Origin: Aeoliella straminimaris
GTDB taxonomy: Bacteria; Planctomycetota; Planctomycetia; Pirellulales; Lacipirellulaceae
Length of the DNA stretch: 33,669 nt
NCBI RefSeq assembly: GCF_024054565.1
Contig: NZ_JAMXLR010000078.1
Location: 1 to 33,669 of the forward strand
Direction of reading: 5' to 3'
The position numbers were made by a program, and so were the translations under genes. Under the pieces are notes generated by a model that made no database searches, was not told the origin of the DNA, and saw nothing but the letters and a program-made list of their open reading frames with translations. Positions 1 to 8,239 of the stretch are shown in pieces. Numbering within the stretch: the stretch's first letter is position 1; the number at the start of each line of letters is the position of its first letter.

Positions 1-1075
1 GTTCGGGGACTGGCGTCCAGCGGACGATGTAGCTCATGGCTCCATCGCCAGCCACTCCATAGATCATACCGTCGTCATCAATCGTGAATGCCGTTGAGCC
101 CACGAGTTCGGGCTCCACGCCTTCTAGATACATGTGGAGATTCACAGCGTTCTGGGCCGTGCCATACCAGGCGTAGGCAAAGGATCCAGGAGAAAATGAT
201 TCGGGGATCACGACGCCAACTTGAACATCTCCAGCGGCATCAAACGCGGTAGACCAATCATTACCTGCGGGATGCAAATCAACCACACTCTCCGCCGTAC
301 CACGCCACAGGAGTGCATGGATGCCTGGATTCGAGAGATCACCTCCCAGCTTCACTCCATCGCCTACCTGAATCTCGCCGGAAGCGCCGTAAGCAAACGA
401 ACTGAAGAAACCATCGGGATGAAGATCCACGTAACTCGATGCCGTGCCGTGCCACAGCATGGCGTGTGGGGTGCCCGTTGGAGAATCGGGAACTCCAAAA
501 CCGACCTGGGTGGTGCCAGATATCGCAGAGGCCTGGGATTCGATGTACCCCGCGGGATTCAGCTTCACGACACTTTCCGCTGTACCATTCCAAAGCAGTG
601 CCTGGTTTCTAAAGTTATTCAACGGCCCACCGAAGCCCACTTGGTAATCGCCCGAAACGCCGGTTGCGATGGAAACCTCGAACTCGGCGGGATGCAGATC
701 GACCACACTCTCCGCCGTTCCATTCCACAACAATGCTCGTGCAGGCTTGATCACCTCCATCGATGGCTCCCGCCCAAAGCCCACTTGGTACGCTCCCGAA
801 ATGCTCTGAGCAACGGATGATTCGAACCCGTTGGGGTGCAGATCGACCACGTTGTCAGCCGAACCGATCCACAGCAGCGCATGTTGCTCACCATCGGTCG
901 TGGGTCCGATTCCCCAACCAGCCAGACTTCCTCCAGAAGCACTCGAGGCCGTGGCGGTGTCGTAGCCTACTAGCTCCAGTAGCTCTGCCCTGTACTTGGA
1001 TGCATTGGCCGCATCCAGGCAGCTTAACGTGACCAAAAGGGTAATCACCGTAGCAGCGGCGTAATGCATTCGCAT
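1..1075 (-). CDS. PEP-CTERM repeat protein, 3' end cut by window edge
   Basis: Secreted or surface protein, incomplete at its C terminus; about 358 residues are visible. I chose the ATG at 1073-1075 because GGAG lies about 7 bases upstream and a signal peptide follows (MRMHYAAATVITLLVTLSCLDA). The rest is about six repeats of roughly 50 residues, each with the core [HRQ]ALLW-x-G-[TS]-A-[ED]-[SN]-V-V-[DK]-L-[HN]-P, then an acidic/serine stretch and G-x-x-Q-V-G-x-G. This resembles the HAF-type extracellular repeat (TIGR02913-like), which probably forms a beta-propeller or related fold; that assignment is from memory. The last visible residues are WTPVPE, exactly how the VPEP sorting signal of a PEP-CTERM protein begins, so only about 20-25 residues are probably missing. 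It lies downstream of the kinase gene on the same strand, 153 bases away. The biological role is unknown; the reading frame is certain. Confidence 0.8.
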   Translation of the reverse strand, partial: MRMHYAAATVITLLVTLSCLDAANASKYRAELLELVGYDTATASSASGGSLAGWGIGPTTDGEQHALLWIGSADNVVDLHPNGFESSVAQSISGAYQVGFGREPSMEVIKPARALLWNGTAESVVDLHPAEFEVSIATGVSGDYQVGFGGPLNNFRNQALLWNGTAESVVKLNPAGYIESQASAISGTTQVGFGVPDSPTGTPHAMLWHGTASSYVDLHPDGFFSSFAYGASGEIQVGDGVKLGGDLSNPGIHALLWRGTAESVVDLHPAGNDWSTAFDAAGDVQVGVVIPESFSPGSFAYAWYGTAQNAVNLHMYLEGVEPELVGSTAFTIDDDGMIYGVAGDGAMSYIVRWTPVPE

Positions 1076-1228
1076 CGTTTTCTCCAGTTCAGAAGGCAGA
1101 CTTAGTTAAGAGTGAGGCACATAGCATCTCCGAAAACGCAGCGCACTCTGCAACTGCATCAACGTGGGAGCACTTCGAGAGAGGGTCGACGAGTCGGGAT
1201 TGACAAACACAATCGACGACAGATTCAA

Positions 1229-4200
1229 CTAAGAGGAATCTTGAAGACCCGTGTTATTAGGGCCACTGCCCTCGATGTCCAACAACTCCCCGGCCTCGTG
1301 AAGCAAGACGCACCATTCGATCCAGTCGGGCACCGGCACGGATGCCGCACCTCCAGGCTCTGGGGTGGCGGTCGCCATCAAAGTCGTCGCTCGCTCGTAG
1401 CACTTGCTGGCTTGGATAGGATTTCCGAGTTGGTGGTGGCACATCGCGAGTACCATCCAATTGAGGCCTTTCTCGGCAGCCCGCTCTCCTCCCCAATCGC
1501 CGGCATTCGACATCTGGAGATCAGCCATGGCATCGGTGTACTGCGCGTCGCGATAGCGGGCCAGGCCCACCACATGGAAGACCCAAGGGGACTTATCGCC
1601 CGCCAATCGCTCCTCCGCCAACTGCACTAATCGGCTAGGTACAACATAGTTACTGGGGCGGAGGCAAGCCGTACGGGCGGCGACGAAACCCTCGTAGCTG
1701 CCAGGGGGGCCAGCAACCTTGGCTGCCACCTCTTCGCAAAGCCGCTGGTAACTCTGTTCGTCGCCAGTGAGCAACAAGACGCCCGCGTACTCGATGAGCG
1801 CGGCGTCGTTGAGGGAACGAGCCTCAAACCCACGTGCGTAGTGGGAGGCTGCTTGATCCCACCGGCTCCGCTCGGCAAGGTGTTGCGCCCGCCCAATCCA
1901 CAGAGTCGTCTCGTCCGGGTGCGCAGCGGTCAGTCGGTCAAACACCTCAGGCCAACTGGCGATCCTGCGGCAAGCGTTTTTTCGATCTGAAGCCCAGTCG
2001 TCGCTATCTGGAGCCCGCTTGAGCACGAGCGTCCAGTCGGCCGCCGCCAGATCCCACTGTCCAGCTTCGGCCCAATCGACGGCTCGGTTCCAATACATGG
2101 CGGACAGACCAGAGTTGGTCGAGTGCGTCTGAGAGTGATCTGGTCCCATCACAAACGCCTGCCTGTCCGCAGCCTTCCGATACAACCGGATCGCCTCTTC
2201 AAGGTCGCCCCGCCGATAATGTGCATGCGCCAAACTGGACATTGTGAACAGAGTATCGGGGTGACTAGGGGATAGCACACGCGTCTGCGTTTCGAGCGTG
2301 TTCTGCAGTAGCGATACGGCTTCGTCGTGTCGTCCCTGCTCGCTATACAGTCGAGCTAAATTGCTTGCCGCCATTAACACGGTCGGGTCTTCCGAGCCCA
2401 ATTCAATCGTGCCTTTCATTACCACGGCGCCGTATAGTGACTCCGCCGCGTCGGTGCGATCTTGTTTGTTGTACGCTCCCGCCAAGTTGTTCATCGTCTT
2501 TAATGTGTCCAGGTGGAATGGCCCCAACACTCGTGTTTTGATCTCGAGCACCTCTTCATAGAGAGGAATGGACTTCGCCGACTTGTCTTGATACTGGTAG
2601 AGCATGGCGAGATTGTGCATCGCATTGAGCGTATCGTGGTCCTCGGGGCCGAGATGCTCTGTGTAGATGTCGACGACCAGCGGCAGGTGCTTCTCGGCTG
2701 CTGGGTAGAGGCCAAGGCTCATGTATACTCGTCCCAACACGCCGTGTAAGGAGGCGGCCACAATTTCGTCTTTGATCTCTCCTTGGGAAAGACGCTCGGA
2801 CGTTGCGTCGAGGATGGAACTCAGCAAGCTGATGTCCGCACCTTGGGCCTCGTCGGGGTCCATGCTCGCGAACATTTGCGTAATCAAGTTGTTTACTTCA
2901 GTTGCGCGCGTTAACGCACGTTCGGCGATCTTTTGCTGCTCAACCGCATGCTGCTCGTTTACCTGCGCCTGCGCTCTCGCTTCTGCTTCCCGCTGTGCTG
3001 CATAAGCGGCTCGGCGTGATTCGCTATCCGCACGATTGCGTTCGTGAATCGCCCACACCATTCCCGCCGTGGTGCCAATCAGTGCCGCCACCAATGCCGC
3101 CGTCACGGCCGCCGCCGCGATCACCTGCACCTTGTTCCTCTTGATGAACTTGGCCAGCCGATACCGCGCGAGCGGTGGACCCGCGACCACCGGCTCGTCT
3201 TTGAGATATCGCTCGACATCCATGGCCAGTCCGTTGGCCGTCTCGTACCTTCGAGAACGGTCCTTATCGAGCGCCTTCATCACAACCCAGTCGAGCTCGC
3301 CGCGAATCATCGCGCCCAGTCGCGTGGCCTCGGTCTTACGATTGTCGGCGATCGTGGCAAGCGACGCGCTCGTGCTCGCACGCGTGCTCGGTCGCGGTGG
3401 GTCTTCTTCGCGGATGATCCGCAGCAGTTCGTCAAAGGCCGCACTGCGGAGCCGCTGGCGGTCGAAAGGCACTTCGCCCGCCAGCAGCTCGTAAAGCAGC
3501 ACTCCCAAGGAATAAATGTCGGTTCGCGTGTCGACGTCCCACTGGTTGAGCTTGGCCTGCTCGGGACTCATGTACTCGAACGTGCCGAGGACCTGTCCAA
3601 ACTCGGTGAACATCGTCTTCTCGGTCAGCCGATGGTCGGTTGCTTTGGCAACACCAAAGTCAATCACTTTCGGAACCGGCCGATCGTCGTAATCGGCCAC
3701 CAGCACGTTGGACGGCTTGATGTCGCGGTGGATGATTCCCTTCTGATGGGCGTGCTGTATTGCCTGGCATACGGGGATGAACAGCTTCAGTCGTTGGCGG
3801 GGCGTCAAGTGATGCTCGTCACAATATCGGGTGATCGGCACTCCTCTTACCAGTTCCATCACGAAATAGGGTCGACCAGTCTCCGTAACCCCTGCATCGA
3901 GCACCTTGGCGATGTTGGGATGATCCATCATCGCCAGCGCCTGACGCTCGGCCTCGAAGCGGGCGATCACCTGCCGGGTGTCCATGCCGGGCTTGATAAT
4001 CTTCAGCGCCACCCGCCGCTCGATCGGCTCGGTCTGCTCGGCCATGTACACCACGCCCATGCCGCCTTCGCCAATCTGCTGCAGCAGCTTGTAAGGGCCG
4101 ATCGTATCGCCGGGCCGCTCGGTAACGGGTTGGTCGACGGTGCCGGTCGCTTCGGGATCTAAGAAATTACCAACCCGCGAGGCATGACGCAGAAGTTCAT

Positions 4201-4327
4201 CGACTTCCTCACGAAGCTTGATGTTCGCGCCGCATTGCACGTTCAGAAATGCCGCACGCTCATCGTCGCCCCGGACTTCCAGCGCATCAAGAAAGATACT
4301 CTGAGCATCGTATTTGAGTTCGGCCAT
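1229..4327 (-). CDS. Ser/Thr protein kinase with TM segment and TPR repeats
   Basis: Membrane-bound Hanks-type Ser/Thr kinase of 1032 residues, expected to phosphorylate proteins in response to a signal sensed by its C-terminal part. Kinase domain at about residues 79-385: glycine loop GEGGMG (86-91), VALK lysine K109, HRD catalytic loop at 200-202 in HRDIKPSN, DFG at 223-225, then GTFEYMSPEQ. All key residues are present, so it should be active. A hydrophobic segment (about 400-427) crosses the membrane, a charged Ala/Arg/Glu-rich coiled coil follows, and several tetratricopeptide repeats of the LGxxHxDTLxxMxNLA type occupy about 520-720. I chose the ATG at 4327 because AGGAG lies 10 bases upstream; a longer reading would need a TTG at 4393 with no ribosome site. 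It follows the ECF sigma gene by 84 bases in the same direction, the usual planctomycete sigma/kinase cassette, so the two are probably co-transcribed. Confidence 0.93.
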   Translation of the reverse strand: MAELKYDAQSIFLDALEVRGDDERAAFLNVQCGANIKLREEVDELLRHASRVGNFLDPEATGTVDQPVTERPGDTIGPYKLLQQIGEGGMGVVYMAEQTEPIERRVALKIIKPGMDTRQVIARFEAERQALAMMDHPNIAKVLDAGVTETGRPYFVMELVRGVPITRYCDEHHLTPRQRLKLFIPVCQAIQHAHQKGIIHRDIKPSNVLVADYDDRPVPKVIDFGVAKATDHRLTEKTMFTEFGQVLGTFEYMSPEQAKLNQWDVDTRTDIYSLGVLLYELLAGEVPFDRQRLRSAAFDELLRIIREEDPPRPSTRASTSASLATIADNRKTEATRLGAMIRGELDWVVMKALDKDRSRRYETANGLAMDVERYLKDEPVVAGPPLARYRLAKFIKRNKVQVIAAAAVTAALVAALIGTTAGMVWAIHERNRADSESRRAAYAAQREAEARAQAQVNEQHAVEQQKIAERALTRATEVNNLITQMFASMDPDEAQGADISLLSSILDATSERLSQGEIKDEIVAASLHGVLGRVYMSLGLYPAAEKHLPLVVDIYTEHLGPEDHDTLNAMHNLAMLYQYQDKSAKSIPLYEEVLEIKTRVLGPFHLDTLKTMNNLAGAYNKQDRTDAAESLYGAVVMKGTIELGSEDPTVLMAASNLARLYSEQGRHDEAVSLLQNTLETQTRVLSPSHPDTLFTMSSLAHAHYRRGDLEEAIRLYRKAADRQAFVMGPDHSQTHSTNSGLSAMYWNRAVDWAEAGQWDLAAADWTLVLKRAPDSDDWASDRKNACRRIASWPEVFDRLTAAHPDETTLWIGRAQHLAERSRWDQAASHYARGFEARSLNDAALIEYAGVLLLTGDEQSYQRLCEEVAAKVAGPPGSYEGFVAARTACLRPSNYVVPSRLVQLAEERLAGDKSPWVFHVVGLARYRDAQYTDAMADLQMSNAGDWGGERAAEKGLNWMVLAMCHHQLGNPIQASKCYERATTLMATATPEPGGAASVPVPDWIEWCVLLHEAGELLDIEGSGPNNTGLQDSS

Positions 4328-4411
4328 CGGTACGGTTCTCCTACTGTCGCTGTCTGCTATACAATGCGACGCGACGACGCCGAAGTCCGCCAATAAAATT
4401 GAAAAGTTTTT

Positions 4412-4993
4412 CTAACTACCTCCCGGTCCATCATCCGTAGCGAACTTCTCCATTTCGCGGTGCAGCCAGGTCCGCGCGTATGTCCATTTTCGTTCGGCCG
4501 TGCGTTTGGGTATCCCCAGCGCCTCGGCCGATTGATCCATCGAGAGGCCTGCGAAGAACCGCAGTTTTACGATGGCAGCCGCTTCCGGATTGTTGGCCTC
4601 GAGCTTGCCGAGAGCCTCGTCCATCAACAGCAACTGCGCGTTGGAGAACGACTCGGGCGAAGCCAATTGATCCAGCGAGACTTGTTGCCCGCGAATGGCA
4701 TCCCGCCGAGAGCGTTTTCGCGCCCTCTCTATCAGTATCCGCCGCATGGCTTCGGCCGCGGCGGCGAAGAAGTGCCCCCGCGATTCCCAGTGTTGGGCCG
4801 TTTCGACGTTCACTAACCGAACGTAGGCGTCGTGGACCAGCGCCGTTGCTTGCATAGTTGGGCTCGACTTTTCGCCATTTAGCTTGGCGGCGGCCAGTTT
4901 CCGCAACTCGTCGTAAACCAACGGCAGTAGTTGGTCGCCGGCAGTTGGGTCTCCCTGCTCAATCTGCGACAGGATTTGAGTGACGTCGGCCAT
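4412..4993 (-). CDS. ECF sigma factor, TIGR02999 (ECF_sigma70) family
   Basis: RNA polymerase sigma factor of the extracytoplasmic-function type, 193 residues. Region 2 is visible as LLPLVYDELRKLAAAKL and TALVHDAYVRLV, followed by GHFFAAAAEAMRRILIERARKR. Region 4 is the C-terminal helix-turn-helix IVKLRFFAGLSMDQSAEALG with TAERKWTYARTWL. This pattern and length match the TIGR02999 family, abundant in planctomycetes and typically paired with a large Ser/Thr kinase, as here. No anti-sigma gene lies beside it, which fits control by the kinase through phosphorylation (inference). The ATG at 4993 has no Shine-Dalgarno sequence; an extended -10 element sits 7 bases upstream, so the mRNA may be leaderless. 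Confidence 0.93.
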   Translation of the reverse strand: MADVTQILSQIEQGDPTAGDQLLPLVYDELRKLAAAKLNGEKSSPTMQATALVHDAYVRLVNVETAQHWESRGHFFAAAAEAMRRILIERARKRSRRDAIRGQQVSLDQLASPESFSNAQLLLMDEALGKLEANNPEAAAIVKLRFFAGLSMDQSAEALGIPKRTAERKWTYARTWLHREMEKFATDDGPGGS

Positions 4994-5445
4994 GGGACTG
5001 AGTATAGCAGAAGTCGACCTGAGTGCTCACGCGGGCAGAACACCAGTCCAGTTCTTGCGGAGGTCGCACCACCGCCCGCACTTTGCGGCAACGCTAAGCG
5101 TGGCGGGTGTATCGCTCGCCAGCTCAAAGAAGAACTCCTTCGGCGCGTCGATAGCCGGCGCCCAAGCAGTGACACGCCCACCAATTCGAGCATCTCCCAA
5201 CTCCCAGCGGTGCAGCTCACCCCGCCCGTTTCGAGAGTGCAGAAAAACATCGAAAATTCACACTCTGACCGCGAATGTGTGGTACTCGGGCAAGCGGTGA
5301 CAGAATAATGGGTGCCGATTGGGGACTGCCGCGCTACAATGCGCGAAGAGCCGTATAGCTGTCGCATGAGCATTTGACTCGGGCAGCTTGCAGCGACGCA
5401 AACGATCGATCCAAGTCCGAATCTGCTTCCCAAAAGGAGCTTCTG
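4994..5445. other. Divergent intergenic region, no gene seen
   Basis: About 450 bases between the divergent sigma gene and the small lipoprotein gene. Apart from the extended -10 element at its left end I see no coding signature, RNA gene or strong hairpin. Reading frames that cross it run into neighbouring genes in the wrong frame and have no protein-like composition. A TACAAT at 5335-5340 could be a -10 box for the plus-strand gene, but no -35 box sits at a proper distance. Confidence 0.5.
5001..5009 (-). promoter_or_regulatory. Possible extended -10 element for the ECF sigma gene
   Basis: On the minus strand this reads TGCTATACT, a good extended -10 (TGnTATAnT). It ends 7 bases before the ATG at 4993, so transcription would start at or within a base or two of the start codon. 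No clear -35 hexamer is seen. Confidence 0.4.
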
Positions 5446-6054
5446 ATGCGTTTGTTGGAACGAGCTGCCATCGTGCTCGCGGTGGTGCCACTGTTTGCGA
5501 CCATGCAATCGTGTAGCAATATGATGGGACCGCCGAGCGGCACCTACAAGGTCGATACGGTACGGTTCGTCCCTTCCAACCCCAAAACGGCTGCTACGGA
5601 TCCGGCGCCGAGCATCTGGATCAACACCAATACGGAGTTGAGCTCCCTATCCGGAGGGACGCTCCAGAGCAAACTACCCTATGGGTTGGCGTTCGACTAC
5701 ACGGACAACGACGAGAGTTTTCAGAATGCTGAGTTCACGAGTTTGAAGGTGATCTATGACGATGGCTCCGTCGAAGCGGCTACGACGAAACTGAAACTGC
5801 CGCTGCGTACTGCTGCCAGGCAGATTGAATCGGTGAACAGCGTCACTGGTGGTCGGATTGTGAAAAGCAACGTCTGGGTTATCTCCGGAGAAATCCCCGA
5901 CGTTGTGACACGTCCTAAACCACTGACGCTGCAGATGGAAGGGCATTTCACCAAGCACGATGGGAGCAAGGTCCCGTTTGCGATCGATGAACATTTCGAC
6001 GTCGAAATAGAAAACTCCACCCAGAGCGCTGTAGAGGTCTTGCAGGACAAATGA
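5446..6054 (+). CDS. Small lipoprotein-like hypothetical protein
   Basis: A 202-residue exported protein that I do not recognise. The ATG at 5446 has AAGGAG 6 bases upstream, which decides it against an earlier in-frame ATG at 5374. The N terminus (MRLLERAAIVLAVVPLFATMQSC) has a basic start, a hydrophobic core and a cysteine at residue 23 followed by SN. MQSC is an imperfect lipobox, so lipid anchoring is likely but not certain. The mature part looks like a soluble beta-rich domain: hydrophilic, no membrane segment, with alternating strands such as ESVNSVTGGRIVKSNVWVISGEI and PLTLQMEGHFT. It stands alone on the plus strand and converges on the JmjC-like gene. Confidence 0.8.
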   Translation: MRLLERAAIVLAVVPLFATMQSCSNMMGPPSGTYKVDTVRFVPSNPKTAATDPAPSIWINTNTELSSLSGGTLQSKLPYGLAFDYTDNDESFQNAEFTSLKVIYDDGSVEAATTKLKLPLRTAARQIESVNSVTGGRIVKSNVWVISGEIPDVVTRPKPLTLQMEGHFTKHDGSKVPFAIDEHFDVEIENSTQSAVEVLQDK

Positions 6055-6172
6055 GCCCGCGGGATAGAGGTCCGCAAACGGCGCCGGCCAGTTCGTCCGA
6101 CGCCGGTTTCGTCGCCCCTGCGCTGCAGATCTGCAGTGGATCCGTCGGTGACCAGCTTGCAGCGCAAAGCAA

Positions 6173-6214
6173 AGCGGGGCGACGAAACCTTTGAAAGGTT
6201 CCGCGCGCCCCGCT
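6173..6214. terminator. Long nested hairpin between convergent genes
   Basis: AGCGGGGCG (6173-6181) pairs perfectly with CGCCCCGCT (6206-6214). Inside the loop, AACCTTT (6186-6192) pairs with AAAGGTT (6194-6200) apart from the tight turn. It lies between the 3' ends of the plus-strand gene ending at 6054 and the minus-strand gene ending at 6246. No T-run follows on either strand, so it may be a bidirectional transcript-end or RNA-stability structure rather than a classical intrinsic terminator. Confidence 0.5.
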
Positions 6215-6245
6215 GCGCCTCTTCGTATTGGTAGTGGTCGGAGCC

Positions 6246-7232
6246 CTAGACGTGCACGGCTTCCAACTCTTCATGCGGAGCGACCACGGCCGACTCGACA
6301 CCTTCCTTCACGCGATAGCCGTGCGGTGCGTCAGGGTCGACGACGAACGTCTTGGTATAGACGAACTGCTCCTTCTCCTGGCCTACGAACTTGCCGGCCA
6401 GGCGGAAGGTGCGGGCCATCGCCTGTTTGGCGTGGGCCGCAAGGCCTTCGACCTCGATACTCTGGCAAGCCTTGCCGAAACGGGTTCGCATCAGGTGGTT
6501 GGCCGTGTGCACGTTGATGCGACGCTTGGCACGCGGATTCTTGTGCTCGGTCGACAGCGAGACGTTCAGACCTTCAAGGTTGCGCACTCGGTGCGGGGCA
6601 AGTTGCGGCCAGGTGATAAGTTGCCCCGGCTGGGCGTCGAACACCAGGGCGTAGCGATCGAAGCTGGTGTCGTAGGGCACGTCCTCGGACCACTCGCCAC
6701 TGCACACCTTTTCGAGCACCTGGCTCGATGCGAATCGCTTGTCGAAGTGCGGGTAGACCCACACTCGTTTGGTGCCACGAATGTGCCACAGCATGTTGAC
6801 TGGCATGTCGACGTGGTAGGGCACCCAGGCGGTGGGCGAGCTGATCAGCAGGTTGGCGGTCCGCTGCTGGGCCCGAAAGCCGGGCTTGTTCGCCTCGATC
6901 TCGTCGTACACCTCGTTGAACACGCGGGCGTAGTCGGGGTTGTTGGCCAGCATCTTGCGACAGTTGATCCAGAGCTGTCCTTCGCGAACCAGTTGCAGCA
7001 GTTCGCGACCACTCACGCCGTTGCGTTCGCCCTCGCGCCAGTCGAACACATTAGGGTCGACGCCCATGGTGTTGATGCTGAGGTCGTCGGCGGGATGCGT
7101 GTCGATGATGTCGGCCAGGGCATCGTCGGTAAACAGGCCAGTAGCAGCCAGGTTGTGGCGGGCGACGAGTACGCCCTCTTCCACAGTATCGAAATCTTGT
7201 TGCGTCCAGTTATCGAGGAGCGATTGAGTCAT
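6246..7232 (-). CDS. JmjC/cupin-like Fe(II)/2-oxoglutarate oxygenase
   Basis: Probable cytosolic non-haem iron oxygenase of 328 residues. The metal-binding facial triad is visible: H140 and D142 in PYHVDMP, and H214 in APHRVRN. K155 in RGTKRVWVYP is placed to bind 2-oxoglutarate, as in JmjC and cupin_8 proteins. The segment between them (QPGQLITWPQLAPHRV) has the usual turn before the distal histidine. The substrate cannot be told; relatives hydroxylate proteins, amino acids or small molecules. The ATG at 7232 is preferred over an upstream in-frame TTG at 7280 that would add a Ser/Pro-rich tail; neither has a good ribosome site. It lies 176 bases downstream of the anti-sigma gene on the same strand, with a small hairpin between, so it is probably transcribed separately. 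Confidence 0.75.
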   Translation of the reverse strand: MTQSLLDNWTQQDFDTVEEGVLVARHNLAATGLFTDDALADIIDTHPADDLSINTMGVDPNVFDWREGERNGVSGRELLQLVREGQLWINCRKMLANNPDYARVFNEVYDEIEANKPGFRAQQRTANLLISSPTAWVPYHVDMPVNMLWHIRGTKRVWVYPHFDKRFASSQVLEKVCSGEWSEDVPYDTSFDRYALVFDAQPGQLITWPQLAPHRVRNLEGLNVSLSTEHKNPRAKRRINVHTANHLMRTRFGKACQSIEVEGLAAHAKQAMARTFRLAGKFVGQEKEQFVYTKTFVVDPDAPHGYRVKEGVESAVVAPHEELEAVHV

Positions 7233-7357
7233 TATCGGTACCAATGAAGTGTACGAAGAGGGCGAAGAGGAACTTGGCAATCTGACATTGCAAGTGGCGG
7301 ACCAATGCCAGATTTACACCCAATGGGGGCCAACAACCGCTACAGGCGCTAGTACCG

Positions 7358-7373
7358 GACCCGTTGACGGGTC
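7358..7373 (-). terminator. Short hairpin after the sigma/anti-sigma operon
   Basis: GACCCG and CGGGTC pair around a TTGA loop. It lies 36 bases beyond the stop of the anti-sigma gene. The stem is short and there is no T-run, so this is only a weak terminator candidate. Confidence 0.25.
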
Positions 7374-7408
7374 ACGCAGCAACATGCATGTGGCAGCAAC
7401 GCAACGAG

Positions 7409-8239
7409 CTACTGCGGTTCGAACGGCGCGACTAGCCGCACTTCGCCTGGCGGCTGGCTGCCGGCGGGAATAGTAGAAGCGGCCGGCTCAGGCTCCAGAG
7501 TCACGAGAATACTGTGGACTGAGTCCACCTGCTGTGGCACTGTGAAGGCTTGGGCAACATCGCCGCGCTGATCGACTTCAAGCAACCCAATTGGAATGCA
7601 GGCCCCCACCCCGTCGACCACCCAGGCTTGTAGTACCCCGCTGCTTTCGGTTGCTGGCAGGTCGAAGGCAAACAAGTGTACCTGGCGCGCCCGATAGTCC
7701 CAGACAACGGCACCTTGCTTATGGGGCTGGCTGGCCGAGCGGGTGGCCGTGGCCAGCCGCACCTGCTCGGCGTCAAACGACTGCTGAATCTGGGCCATTC
7801 GTTCCTGATAGAGCTGTTCGCGTTCCGCCTGGGAGAGCACCAGCGGCTGGGGCGGAACCGTGAACTGGGAACCCATCACAAACGCGATGGCTGCAGCCGC
7901 CGCGTAGGCGAGGACGTACTTCCAACGCGAGCGAGACTTCGCAGCAGGAGGCACGCTGTCCTCCCTCGGCACAGTGGCTACCTCGGCGACGCGATGCCGT
8001 GCGTCGTCTTGGACGCGCTGCATGAGTGCATCTTTCAGCTCTGCCGGTGGTTCAAGATGCTGTGTCGCGGTTGGGTCGGTAAATGGTATGATGGCTGCTG
8101 CTTCGCCCAGTTCGTCCAGCATCGCTTCGCAGTGATAACAACCAGCCGCCAGGTGCTCGTCGACCACGGCTGCTTCCGCTTCGGTCAGCAACCCGAGTGA
8201 ATATTCGGGGAGCAGTTCTTGAATCTGGGTGCAGTTCAT
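7409..8239 (-). CDS. Anti-sigma factor, RskA-like, membrane-anchored
   Basis: A 276-residue membrane anti-sigma factor expected to bind the sigma factor encoded just upstream and release it on an envelope signal. The N-terminal cytoplasmic domain (1-100) has the anti-sigma helical pattern MNCTQIQELLPEYSLGLLTEAE and a possible zinc site H29-x4-C34-x2-C37; the canonical zinc anti-sigma motif has three residues between H and the first C, so metal binding is uncertain. One membrane segment lies at about 107-124. The periplasmic part ends in a beta-rich domain (VHLFAFDLPATESSGVLQAW, GLLEVDQRGDVAQAF) like the C-terminal domain of anti-sigma-K factors (RskA, PF10099). Its ATG overlaps the sigma stop codon as ATGA, so the pair is translationally coupled. 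Confidence 0.88.
   Translation of the reverse strand: MNCTQIQELLPEYSLGLLTEAEAAVVDEHLAAGCYHCEAMLDELGEAAAIIPFTDPTATQHLEPPAELKDALMQRVQDDARHRVAEVATVPREDSVPPAAKSRSRWKYVLAYAAAAAIAFVMGSQFTVPPQPLVLSQAEREQLYQERMAQIQQSFDAEQVRLATATRSASQPHKQGAVVWDYRARQVHLFAFDLPATESSGVLQAWVVDGVGACIPIGLLEVDQRGDVAQAFTVPQQVDSVHSILVTLEPEPAASTIPAGSQPPGEVRLVAPFEPQ

Noticed and set aside
1112..1630. 172-codon plus-strand frame near the kinase 3' end
   Set aside because: Mostly antisense to the kinase C terminus; composition is Arg/His-rich and no motif is seen.
3044..4162. 372-codon frame on the plus strand over the kinase domain
   Set aside because: Antisense to a kinase with intact catalytic motifs; no domain recognised.
4328..4393. 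Extended N terminus of the kinase from a TTG
   Set aside because: No ribosome site at the TTG; the ATG at 4327 has AGGAG at a good distance.
5319..5340. Sigma-70 promoter TTGGGG...TACAAT before the lipoprotein gene
   Set aside because: The spacer is only 10 bases, far from the usual 17; kept only as a possible -10 box.
4879..5508. 209-codon minus-strand frame across the sigma 5' end and lipoprotein start
   Set aside because: Overlaps two well-supported genes in wrong frames and has non-protein-like composition.
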